The notes beneath the pieces were generated by a model. It searched no databases and was not told the origin of the DNA. It saw nothing but the letters and a program-made list of their open reading frames with translations. A DNA stretch of 8,738 bases from Bacteroidota bacterium (GTDB taxonomy: Bacteria > Bacteroidota > Rhodothermia > Rhodothermales > UBA10348), in the NCBI GenBank assembly GCA_004356265.1, contig SMXK01000100.1, forward strand, positions 1 through 8,738, written 5' to 3'. Below are positions 1 to 6,084 of the stretch, piece after piece. Every line of letters begins with the position of its first letter. Position 1 is the first letter of the stretch. The translations under genes and the position numbers were made by a program.

Positions 1-112
1 GACCACTCACACGCCTATCGAATTGTGACGTTCCGACTGGCTATGTCTCTACTACACGGGGCCTTTAACCTGTTCTTATTCTCATAGTCGAACGCGACAG
101 CGGTCTGGCCCG

Positions 113-122
113 TATATTTTTG
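113..122 (+). promoter_or_regulatory. Probable ppdK promoter core (-10/-7 element)
   Basis: TATATT at 113-118 resembles a sigma-70 -10 box. The overlapping TATTTTTG at 115-122 fits the Bacteroidota -7 consensus TAnnTTTG exactly. I see no convincing -35 (TTGACA) or -33 (TTTG) partner at the right distance, so the call rests on one element plus its position. Either reading puts transcription start near 125-130 and leaves a leader of roughly 75-80 nt before the chosen ppdK ATG. Confidence 0.4.
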
Positions 123-126
123 GTCT

Positions 127-140
127 GAACAATATTGTTC
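127..140. promoter_or_regulatory. Perfect 14-bp palindrome, candidate operator of ppdK
   Basis: GAACAATATTGTTC is a perfect 7+7 palindrome. It begins a few bases after the putative -10/-7 element, so it would cover the transcription start and the first transcribed bases, a typical place for a repressor to bind. The site does not match a box I can name with confidence: a Bacillus-type LexA box has four bases between GAAC and GTTC, and here there are six. The function is inferred from symmetry and position only. Confidence 0.4.
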
Positions 141-191
141 GGGCAGCACATCTTTTGTCTGGAACTAGAGACGAACGCGGAATCAAAATGC

Positions 192-200
192 AAGAGAGAA
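192..200 (+). promoter_or_regulatory. Possible ribosome binding site deciding the ppdK start
   Basis: AAGAGAGAA sits five bases before ATG 206, with its GAGAG core seven bases away. It is purine-rich rather than a true GGAGG. Other genes in the window have no comparable sequence, so Shine-Dalgarno use in this organism may be weak, and the site is only modest support for choosing 206. Confidence 0.35.
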
Positions 201-205
201 CACCT

Positions 206-2869
206 ATGGAGTCCCCAATCGAGGCAATGACCGAGACCAAGCAGATGGTTTTTAAATTTGGTAACGGCACGGCAGACGCAGATAAATCGTATAAAAATCT
301 ACTCGGCGGAAAAGGCGCGAATTTGGCGGAAATGAGTTCGATTGGACTTCCGGTACCTGCTGGATTTACGATCAGCACGAAGTGCTGCGCACACTACAGT
401 GGCAACGCTGGTAACTGGCCCGATGGGCTCGAAGCGGACGTTCGGGCAGGAATCGCACACCTTGAAGAAACGGTAGGTGCGAAATTCGGAGACGTGAATA
501 AGCCGTTGCTCGTATCTGTCCGGAGTGGTGCCGCCGTTTCTATGCCGGGAATGATGGACACCGTGTTGAACCTCGGGTTGAATGATGAAGCAGTGATAGG
601 GCTGGCATCCAGCTTCAATAATGAACGATTTGCGTACGATTCTTATCGTCGATTTATCGACATGTTTGGTAATGTTGTGATGGACATCAGTCACGATGAT
701 TTTGAGGACGCCATCGATGAACTGAAGTCCAACAGGGGTGTCTCGAACGACACCGATCTGAGCGCATCAGACTTAAAAACGCTCGTCGAGACCTACAAAG
801 AAATCTACAGGAAACACACTGGTGGTGATTTCCCGAATGACCCGTTTGAGCAGCTCCGACTGTCAATCAATGCGGTTTTTACATCCTGGGATAGCAACCG
901 CGCGATCAAATATCGCCAGATCAACAAAATTACAGGCCTCATCGGTACGGCGGTTAACGTGCAGGCGATGGTATTCGGGAATAAAGGCGAAGGGAGTGGT
1001 ACGGGCGTATTATTTACACGCGATCCGTCGACCGGCGAAAATAAACTCTACGGAGAGTTCCTGATAAATGCTCAGGGCGAAGACGTTGTTGCCGGTATCC
1101 GTACGCCTGAGGATATCTCACAAATGTCAGCTGAATTTCCGGCTGCCTACGAACAACTTGTTGAAACGACTCAACGACTTGAGTCTCATTACAAAGACAT
1201 GCAGGACATAGAGTTTACGATTCAAGACGGTAAGCTCTTTCTGCTTCAGACACGAAACGGAAAAAGAACCGGTGCAGCAGCTCTTAAAATTGCCGTAGAA
1301 CTTGTTCAGGACGGCACTATTTCCAAAGAAGTGGCTGTTCGAGACCTCGTAGAGCCCGGACACCTCGATCAGCTCCTGCACCCTCAGTTTGCCGATCCAC
1401 AAGGGTATGCAGCAGACGTGATTGCGACAGGGCTGCCAGCGTCACCAGGAGCTGCCGTCGGTCAGGTGGTATTTTCTGCCGAAGCTGCAGAAAAAGCGAA
1501 AGCCGCAGAGAAAAAAGTTATTCTGGTCAGAACTGAAACCAGCCCGGAAGATGTTGGCGGAATGAACGCAGCCGAAGGCATATTGACATCGCGTGGAGGA
1601 ATGACCAGTCACGCGGCAGTGGTAGCCAGGGGATGGGGTAAACCGTGTGTTGCCGGTTGCTCTGACGTCGTAATCAACGCGTCTCAGACTGCGTTTGTAT
1701 GTGATGGCGTTACGATCGCCGAGGGTGATTGGATCTCGATTAACGGAGGGACAGGTGAAGTTGTAAAAGGAAGTCAGCCACTGAAGGCGGCGAAAATGAC
1801 GGGCGAGTTTGACACATTCATGTCATGGGTCGATGAGTTCAGAACAATGGGCGTACGTACCAACGCGGATTCGCCAGCAGATGCACAACGCGCCCGCGAC
1901 TTTGGTGCGGAAGGTATTGGTTTGTGTAGAACGGAGCACATGTTTTTTGAAGGCGACAGGATCGACAATGTCCGTGGGATGATCCTCGCAAACACCGTGG
2001 ACGAGAGGAGAGAGTACCTGGATAAGTTGCTTCCGTATCAAAAAGAAGATTTCAAAGGAATTTTTACAGCCATGCAAGGATTACCGGTCACCATCCGGTT
2101 ATTGGATCCTCCGCTTCACGAATTCCTGCCGCATGAGGAAAAAGATCAGATCGAGATGGCCGAGAAAATGGGTGTTTCGCTCGAAACAGTTCAGGATAAG
2201 GTCAGGTCGCTCGACGAATTTAATCCGATGCTGGGTCACCGCGGATGTCGCCTCGGTATCACTTATCCGGAGATCACAGAAATGCAGGCCCGTGCAATCC
2301 TTGAGGCCGCCGTTGAGCTGTCTCAGGAAGGTGTTGAAGTCTTGCCTGAAATCATGGTTCCTCTCGTCGGTACGGTCGAAGAGTTTTCAAATCAGCGAGC
2401 TGTCATTGAGCGTATCGCCGCTTTGGTATTTGAGGAAAAAGGAGCGAAAGTGGAATATTTGATAGGCACAATGATTGAGATTCCGCGCGCCGCTCTGGTT
2501 GCCGATAAAATCGCTGCCCACGCCGACTTCTTCTCGTTTGGTACCAACGATCTTACGCAGATGGCATTCGGGTACAGCAGGGACGACGCGGGTAAATTCT
2601 TACCAAGTTATATAGAAAACAAGATTCTCGCAGACGATCCTTTTCAGACGCTTGATATTGAAGGTGTCGGGCAGCTCATTCGTATGGGCACAGAGCGCGG
2701 AAGGTCGACAGATCCGGGACTAAAAGTCGGCATTTGTGGCGAACACGGGGGGGACCCTGCATCTGTGCATTTTTGTTTTGAGGTCGGCATGGATTACGTC
2801 TCTTGTTCGCCATATCGAGTTCCAATTGCTCGATTGGCAGCTGCACAGGCAAATCTTCAGCAGAAGTAG
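206..2869 (+). CDS. ppdK: Pyruvate, phosphate dikinase
   Basis: This cytosolic enzyme interconverts pyruvate + ATP + Pi and PEP + AMP + PPi. The family domains appear in order. The N-terminal ATP-grasp part has GGKGANL at residues 34-40, RSG at 106-108, MPGMMD at 113-118 and QTR at 348-350. The swivelling phosphohistidine domain has GGMTSHAAVVARGWGKP, with the catalytic His at residue 469. The C-terminal PEP/pyruvate barrel has CRTEH near 574, FGTNDLTQ near 778 and GICGEHGGDP, with the catalytic Cys at 844. The length of 887 residues is normal and all key residues are present. The frame is open back to a TTG at 155, with ATGs at 188, 206, 227 and 245. I chose 206 because purine-rich AAGAGAGAA lies 5-7 nt upstream, but the start is uncertain within this range. 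It probably heads a unit with the two small genes that follow on the same strand. Confidence 0.97.
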   Translation: MESPIEAMTETKQMVFKFGNGTADADKSYKNLLGGKGANLAEMSSIGLPVPAGFTISTKCCAHYSGNAGNWPDGLEADVRAGIAHLEETVGAKFGDVNKPLLVSVRSGAAVSMPGMMDTVLNLGLNDEAVIGLASSFNNERFAYDSYRRFIDMFGNVVMDISHDDFEDAIDELKSNRGVSNDTDLSASDLKTLVETYKEIYRKHTGGDFPNDPFEQLRLSINAVFTSWDSNRAIKYRQINKITGLIGTAVNVQAMVFGNKGEGSGTGVLFTRDPSTGENKLYGEFLINAQGEDVVAGIRTPEDISQMSAEFPAAYEQLVETTQRLESHYKDMQDIEFTIQDGKLFLLQTRNGKRTGAAALKIAVELVQDGTISKEVAVRDLVEPGHLDQLLHPQFADPQGYAADVIATGLPASPGAAVGQVVFSAEAAEKAKAAEKKVILVRTETSPEDVGGMNAAEGILTSRGGMTSHAAVVARGWGKPCVAGCSDVVINASQTAFVCDGVTIAEGDWISINGGTGEVVKGSQPLKAAKMTGEFDTFMSWVDEFRTMGVRTNADSPADAQRARDFGAEGIGLCRTEHMFFEGDRIDNVRGMILANTVDERREYLDKLLPYQKEDFKGIFTAMQGLPVTIRLLDPPLHEFLPHEEKDQIEMAEKMGVSLETVQDKVRSLDEFNPMLGHRGCRLGITYPEITEMQARAILEAAVELSQEGVEVLPEIMVPLVGTVEEFSNQRAVIERIAALVFEEKGAKVEYLIGTMIEIPRAALVADKIAAHADFFSFGTNDLTQMAFGYSRDDAGKFLPSYIENKILADDPFQTLDIEGVGQLIRMGTERGRSTDPGLKVGICGEHGGDPASVHFCFEVGMDYVSCSPYRVPIARLAAAQANLQQK

Positions 2870-2889
2870 ACTTCAAGTTGCAACCTGAT

Positions 2890-2920
2890 CTTCCTGGCAC
2901 CGTCTACAGGTGCCAGAAAG
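2890..2920 (+). promoter_or_regulatory. Intercistronic hairpin downstream of ppdK
   Basis: CTGGCACC (2894-2901) and GGTGCCAG (2909-2916) are perfect inverted repeats around a 7-nt loop. After one mismatch, CTT/AAG outside the stem can add three more pairs. The hairpin begins 25 nt after the ppdK stop and ends 37 nt before the next ATG. No T-run follows on either strand, so a classic intrinsic terminator is unlikely. A 3'-end stabiliser, processing site or attenuator that sets the expression of the small genes relative to ppdK is more plausible, but this is inferred. Confidence 0.55.
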
Positions 2921-2952
2921 AACGTAACATCGAAAAGCCAAGATTAGCAGCT

Positions 2953-3276
2953 ATGTGCGACAACAATACAGAAAAGACCAAGAAGTACACCAAAACCCGA
3001 TCTTCTTTTGACGGCTTGGGTGCTAACGAAAAAGCTGCGTTCCTCGTAGAATCAGCCATACAAATGGTTGTAGAGGGAGTTCGACAGGCTGGTGACGCGG
3101 TTGCGGATGTTTTAAAAAACGTAACCGCAGAATTCGGCAATGGAGATGAGGACACGTCGTCTGAAGATGCTTCCAAAGACGAGAAAACAGAAGCGAAGCC
3201 TGCCGCGAACGGAAAGAAGAAGAAAAAGGCTGGCGCAAAAAAGGCGACCAAAGAAGAACCCGAAAGCGCAGACTAA
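2953..3276 (+). CDS. Small protein with a helical segment and a charged Lys/Ala/Glu-rich tail
   Basis: I do not recognise this 107-residue protein. Residues 1-18 are polar and basic. Residues 19-61 look like a continuous amphipathic helix (AAFLVESAIQMVVEGVRQAG, then AVADVLKNV). Residues 62-82 are acidic and serine-rich. Residues 83-107 are low complexity, with a run of five lysines at 88-92 and further KK pairs, then an acidic end. There is no signal peptide or clear transmembrane span. The frame is open back to 2803 inside ppdK, but that stretch is the shadow of the ppdK end, so I start at ATG 2953, which has no obvious Shine-Dalgarno. The helical core aligns without gaps to the next gene's product. 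The overall plan (amphipathic helix plus Lys/Ala tail) recalls granule-associated phasins or nucleoid-binding tails, but that is only a resemblance. Confidence 0.7.
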   Translation: MCDNNTEKTKKYTKTRSSFDGLGANEKAAFLVESAIQMVVEGVRQAGDAVADVLKNVTAEFGNGDEDTSSEDASKDEKTEAKPAANGKKKKKAGAKKATKEEPESAD

Positions 3277-3507
3277 GTGTCTGAAAAAAATAACGACAAC
3301 CGTCTGGTTGAATTTGAACGGCTCAACCTTGTAGGCAAAGCGATTTTTATTACCGGAACAACGTTCCGGTTCGTGGGTGATCTGCTGACGACCGTCGCTG
3401 ACTCGGTCAGCGATCTAATCACAGACGTTGAAAAGTCGTTCAGTGAGGGTGCCGACTCGAATATCGACGATGCTAAGATTCTTGATGAATCAGACGACGA
3501 CAGCTGA
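3277..3507 (+). CDS. Small acidic-tailed protein, probable paralogue of the preceding gene
   Basis: I do not recognise this 76-residue protein. A polar N-terminus (1-12) is followed by a mostly apolar helical stretch at about 16-51 (LNLVGKAIFITGTTFRFVGD, then LLTTVADSVSDLI) and a strongly acidic end (DDAKILDESDDDS). Residues 13-58 align gap-free with residues 19-64 of the upstream protein, sharing F, L, K-A-x-F, V, D-x-V-x-D, V, F and G (12 identities in 46). The GTG start directly follows the upstream TAA (zero bases between) and lacks a Shine-Dalgarno, so translation is probably coupled. The last 18 bases overlap the convergent lon gene. The coding sequence holds an unusual number of inverted repeats. 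The paralogy supports a real protein. The helix could be membrane-associated, but it carries K, R and several D residues, so a full membrane span is doubtful. Confidence 0.65.
   Translation: MSEKNNDNRLVEFERLNLVGKAIFITGTTFRFVGDLLTTVADSVSDLITDVEKSFSEGADSNIDDAKILDESDDDS
3297..3328 (+). repeat. Alternating inverted repeat CAACC / GGTTG / CAACC
   Basis: CAACC (3297-3301), GGTTG (3306-3310) and CAACC (3324-3328) allow two mutually exclusive short hairpins near the start of the second small gene, because the middle element can pair with either side. The stems are only 5 bp, so this is weak alone. It is listed because of the stronger repeats just downstream. Confidence 0.3.
3352..3370. repeat. Perfect 8-bp inverted repeat with a 3-nt loop inside the second small gene
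   Basis: ACCGGAAC and GTTCCGGT flank AAC, giving a compact GC-rich hairpin or a 19-bp operator-like palindrome within the codons for TGTTFR. A T-rich run lies 5' of it (3344-3351) rather than 3', and on the minus strand an A-rich run follows it, so it does not fit an intrinsic terminator on either strand. Confidence 0.6.
3379..3415. repeat. Inverted repeat with two competing partners inside the second small gene
   Basis: TCGCTGAC (3395-3402) and GTCAGCGA (3406-3413) form a perfect 8-bp stem around TCG. GTCAGCGATC (3406-3415) can instead pair with GATCTGCTGAC (3379-3389), giving ten pairs with one bulged T. The two pairings exclude each other, because the 3' element is shared. GCTGAC occurs as a direct repeat at 3384-3389 and 3397-3402. 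Function is unknown. Confidence 0.5.
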
Positions 3508-5988
3508 TTGTCCAATCTGAGATTGTCCGTTGAGTCGTTGCTCAGCTTCCGGGATTTCGAAAAATTTCTTTGGGTTGTTCTGGCTCTTGCGTTCCAGCAC
3601 AAGGTCTATGACTTCTTTCATGCGTTTGACGTAAACGATTTTTAATCCTCGCAATGCCGATTTCTTGATTTCGTCAATATCCGTTTGATTTCGCTCTGGT
3701 AAGACCACCTTCTTGATTCCAGCCCTTTTGGCGGCAAGCACTTTTTCTTTAATTCCACCGACCGGCAAGACCAATCCCCGCAGAGTGACTTCGCCTGTCA
3801 TGGCCAAATTGTGCTTGAGGCGTCTTTGCGTGTAGATAGAAATCAGAGCCGAAAGCATAGCCACCCCGGCAGATGGGCCATCCTTTGGGATAGCACCTGC
3901 TGGTATATGAATATGAATGTCCCAATACTTGAACGCTGCCTCCGGAATATTCCATTCATCCGCACTTGCTTTCACGTATGAGAGCGCCGTCTGGGCAGAC
4001 TCCTTCATCACATCGCCGAGTTGTCCTGTAAGAATCAACCGACCGTTGCCCCGCGAGACAGACGCTTCGATGAACAAGATATCACCACCTACAGGGGTCC
4101 ATGCGAGGCCTGTAGCAACGCCCGGAACCTCCGTTCTTTCGGCAACATCTGAAATGTATTTCCGCGATTTCAGATAGGATTCGATATCCTCTTTGTCAAT
4201 GGTTTCGCCACTGGAATCGCCAGTAGCCACTTTGCGGGCTACGCCACGGGTAACCGCGCCGATGGTCCTCTCGAGCTGTCTGACACCCGATTCCCTTGTG
4301 TAGCCTTCGATTACAAGTCGTAAAGCATTGTCAGTTATCGAGAATTGTTCATCTTTCAGGCCATTCCGTTCGATCTGGCGAGGTACCAGAAATTTCTTGG
4401 CGATATTCAGTTTTTCGTTGAGGGTATATCCGTTAATCTCAATCATTTCCATCCGGTCACGCAATGGTGCAGGAATGTTTTCGAGATAGTTAGCGGTCGC
4501 GATAAAGAGCACATTGGACAAGTCGCAGTCCAGCTCCAGATAATGATCGTTAAACGTATTGTTCTGCTCTGGATCCAACACCTCGAGAAGTGCGGAAGAC
4601 GGATCCCCGCGGAAATCAGAGCCTAGTTTGTCGACTTCGTCCAGCATGAATACAGGATTCGCCGTTCCCGCTTTCTTTAAACCCTGTACGATTCTTCCGG
4701 GTAATGCACCTACGTACGTTCTTCGGTGACCTCGGATTTCTGCTTCATCCCGTATGCCACCCAGACTCATTCGAATAAACTTGCGCCCGAGCGCACGCGC
4801 AATGGATTTGCCGAGGCTGGTTTTCCCCACTCCGGGCGGTCCGTAAAAGCAAATTATAGGCGCCTTCATATCACCCTTCAGCTTCAGAACGGCGAGATAT
4901 TCGAGAATGCGTTGCTTGACCTGCTCCAGGCCAAAGTGATCTTCATTCAGAATCTTACTCGCCCGTTTAAGGTCCAGGCGGTCTTCTGAAAATTCCTGCC
5001 ACGGTGTGTCCAGAATCCAGTCGATATAGTTTCGGATCAACGCGTAGTCAGGAGAAGCCGGGTTGGATCGAGAGAGCTTTTCGACTTCTTTATCAAAGGC
5101 CTCGCGAACATGATCCGGTAGTGATTTTTTTTCTGCACGCTCCTTCACGTCCCGCACGTCGCCCGCAGTACCATCGCTTTCCCCCAGTTCATCCTGGATC
5201 GCCTTCATTTGTTGCCGGAGTAAATACTCGCGCTGCTGCTGGTCGACGTCGGTCTTCACCCGGGACCGGATTTCTTCGGAAAGTTGCAGTACCTGCAATT
5301 CCTTATTCAGGTGAGTCATGACCAATTCAGCGCGTTTAACGAGAGGAAGGGTCTCGAGTAAATGTTGCTTCTCCGAAACGTCAATCTGCAGATTCGATGC
5401 TATAAAATGGATCAGAAACGTTGGGGAGTCGATATTCTGAATCGCGTACGCCGCTTCGCTTGGTAAATTTGGGGAGAGATTGACGATCTGAACGGCCAGT
5501 TCTTTTATTGAGCGCATCAAGGCCTCGATTTCAACAGAGTCACCGGATATTTCTTCGACTACCGGCTCTACCTTCGCTGTGAAATAGGGCTCTGTGCTCG
5601 TGAACTCTTCAATTTTAAAACGTCTTTTGCCTTGAATTACGATCGACTTCGACCCATCGGGCATCTTAATCAACTTCAGGATGACAGCCACCGAACCAAA
5701 ATCGTACAAATCGCTGGGTTCAGGGGATTCGACGTCTTCACTTCGTTGCGCAACGACCCCGATGACCCGGTCATTCGCAAACGCATCTTTAACCAGTTTC
5801 AACGATGTATCTCTTCCGACCGTAATCGGTAACACGACACCGGGAAATAGAACGGTGTTCCGCAGGGCCAGAATAGGAATACTCTCGGGCACGCTGACCG
5901 CGCTCATCTCCTTTTCGTCTGCGGCGGTCGGGAGTGGAATAGTCTGTTCGGGATCGTCGTCGACGAATAAAAGTGGGACGTGCGTCAT
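3490..5988 (-). CDS. lon: ATP-dependent Lon protease
   Basis: This is a cytosolic AAA+ serine protease that degrades misfolded and regulatory proteins. At 832 residues it has the full LonA plan. An N-terminal LON substrate-binding domain covers about 36-230 and a coiled-coil linker about 230-370. The AAA+ module has Walker A GPPGVGKT at 383-390 and Walker B FMLDEVD with D450/E451. The C-terminal protease domain has PKDGPSAGVAML with the catalytic Ser at 706 and GGIKEKVL with Lys749, spaced as in other LonA proteases. No key residue is missing. The start at 5988 has no Shine-Dalgarno. The first 35 residues are an acidic, family-variable extension. A short polar tail (about 805-832) contains the repeat GQSQIGQS, and its last codons overlap the convergent small gene. 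It lies 96 bp downstream of the kinase gene on the same strand, so it could be cotranscribed or use its own promoter. No CIRCE-type heat-shock operator is visible. Confidence 0.98.
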   Translation of the reverse strand: MTHVPLLFVDDDPEQTIPLPTAADEKEMSAVSVPESIPILALRNTVLFPGVVLPITVGRDTSLKLVKDAFANDRVIGVVAQRSEDVESPEPSDLYDFGSVAVILKLIKMPDGSKSIVIQGKRRFKIEEFTSTEPYFTAKVEPVVEEISGDSVEIEALMRSIKELAVQIVNLSPNLPSEAAYAIQNIDSPTFLIHFIASNLQIDVSEKQHLLETLPLVKRAELVMTHLNKELQVLQLSEEIRSRVKTDVDQQQREYLLRQQMKAIQDELGESDGTAGDVRDVKERAEKKSLPDHVREAFDKEVEKLSRSNPASPDYALIRNYIDWILDTPWQEFSEDRLDLKRASKILNEDHFGLEQVKQRILEYLAVLKLKGDMKAPIICFYGPPGVGKTSLGKSIARALGRKFIRMSLGGIRDEAEIRGHRRTYVGALPGRIVQGLKKAGTANPVFMLDEVDKLGSDFRGDPSSALLEVLDPEQNNTFNDHYLELDCDLSNVLFIATANYLENIPAPLRDRMEMIEINGYTLNEKLNIAKKFLVPRQIERNGLKDEQFSITDNALRLVIEGYTRESGVRQLERTIGAVTRGVARKVATGDSSGETIDKEDIESYLKSRKYISDVAERTEVPGVATGLAWTPVGGDILFIEASVSRGNGRLILTGQLGDVMKESAQTALSYVKASADEWNIPEAAFKYWDIHIHIPAGAIPKDGPSAGVAMLSALISIYTQRRLKHNLAMTGEVTLRGLVLPVGGIKEKVLAAKRAGIKKVVLPERNQTDIDEIKKSALRGLKIVYVKRMKEVIDLVLERKSQNNPKKFFEIPEAEQRLNGQSQIGQSAVVV

Positions 5989-6084
5989 GAACCAAGCAAT
6001 ATCTAGAATGAAATCGAGCTGTATCTACTCGGTCTCGGAACTCAAAAACCAGGCCAAACCGATACTTGTGACAAGTTGTCGCGA
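5989..6084 (-). promoter_or_regulatory. Kinase-lon intergenic region with overlapping palindromes
   Basis: This 96-bp gap precedes lon. It holds ACTTGTGACAAGT (6064-6076, 6+1+6) overlapping GACAAGTTGTC (6070-6080, 5+1+5), next to TCGCGA (6079-6084). These lie about 76-96 bp upstream of the lon ATG, immediately after the kinase stop. I find no convincing -35/-10 pair. They could be a regulator site for lon or a weak stem at the end of the kinase message. Confidence 0.3.

Larger units (their letters stand above)
1..154 (+). other. Leader DNA upstream of ppdK, possibly including the tail of an upstream gene
   Basis: No gene can be assigned here. The three forward frames are open from base 1 to stops at 26-28, 66-68 and 85-87. 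The longest (28 codons ending TAG 85-87) could be the C-terminus of a gene that starts outside the window, but nothing in it is recognisable. No tRNA, terminator with a T-run or mobile-element end is visible. The part from about 100 onward looks regulatory and is described separately. Confidence 0.4.

Noticed and set aside
127..140. LexA/SOS box reading of the ppdK palindrome
   Set aside because: The spacing between GAAC and GTTC is six, not the four of the Bacillus-type box, and no SOS gene is adjacent.
155..205. TTG start at 155 giving a longer PPDK
   Set aside because: The extra residues match no family N-terminus, TTG is rare, and several in-frame ATGs follow with one preceded by a purine-rich site.
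2803..2952. Longer version of the first small gene starting inside ppdK
   Set aside because: The first part is a frame-shifted reading of conserved ppdK codons and then of the intercistronic hairpin. Its composition is unlike the rest, so ATG 2953 is preferred.
3352..3413. Intrinsic terminators for the convergent units
   Set aside because: The stems are strong but no T-run follows them on either strand, and they lie inside a coding frame supported by paralogy.
5989..6084. CIRCE or other known heat-shock operator before lon
   Set aside because: No TTAGCACTC-N9-GAGTGCTAA or similar sequence is present in the gap.
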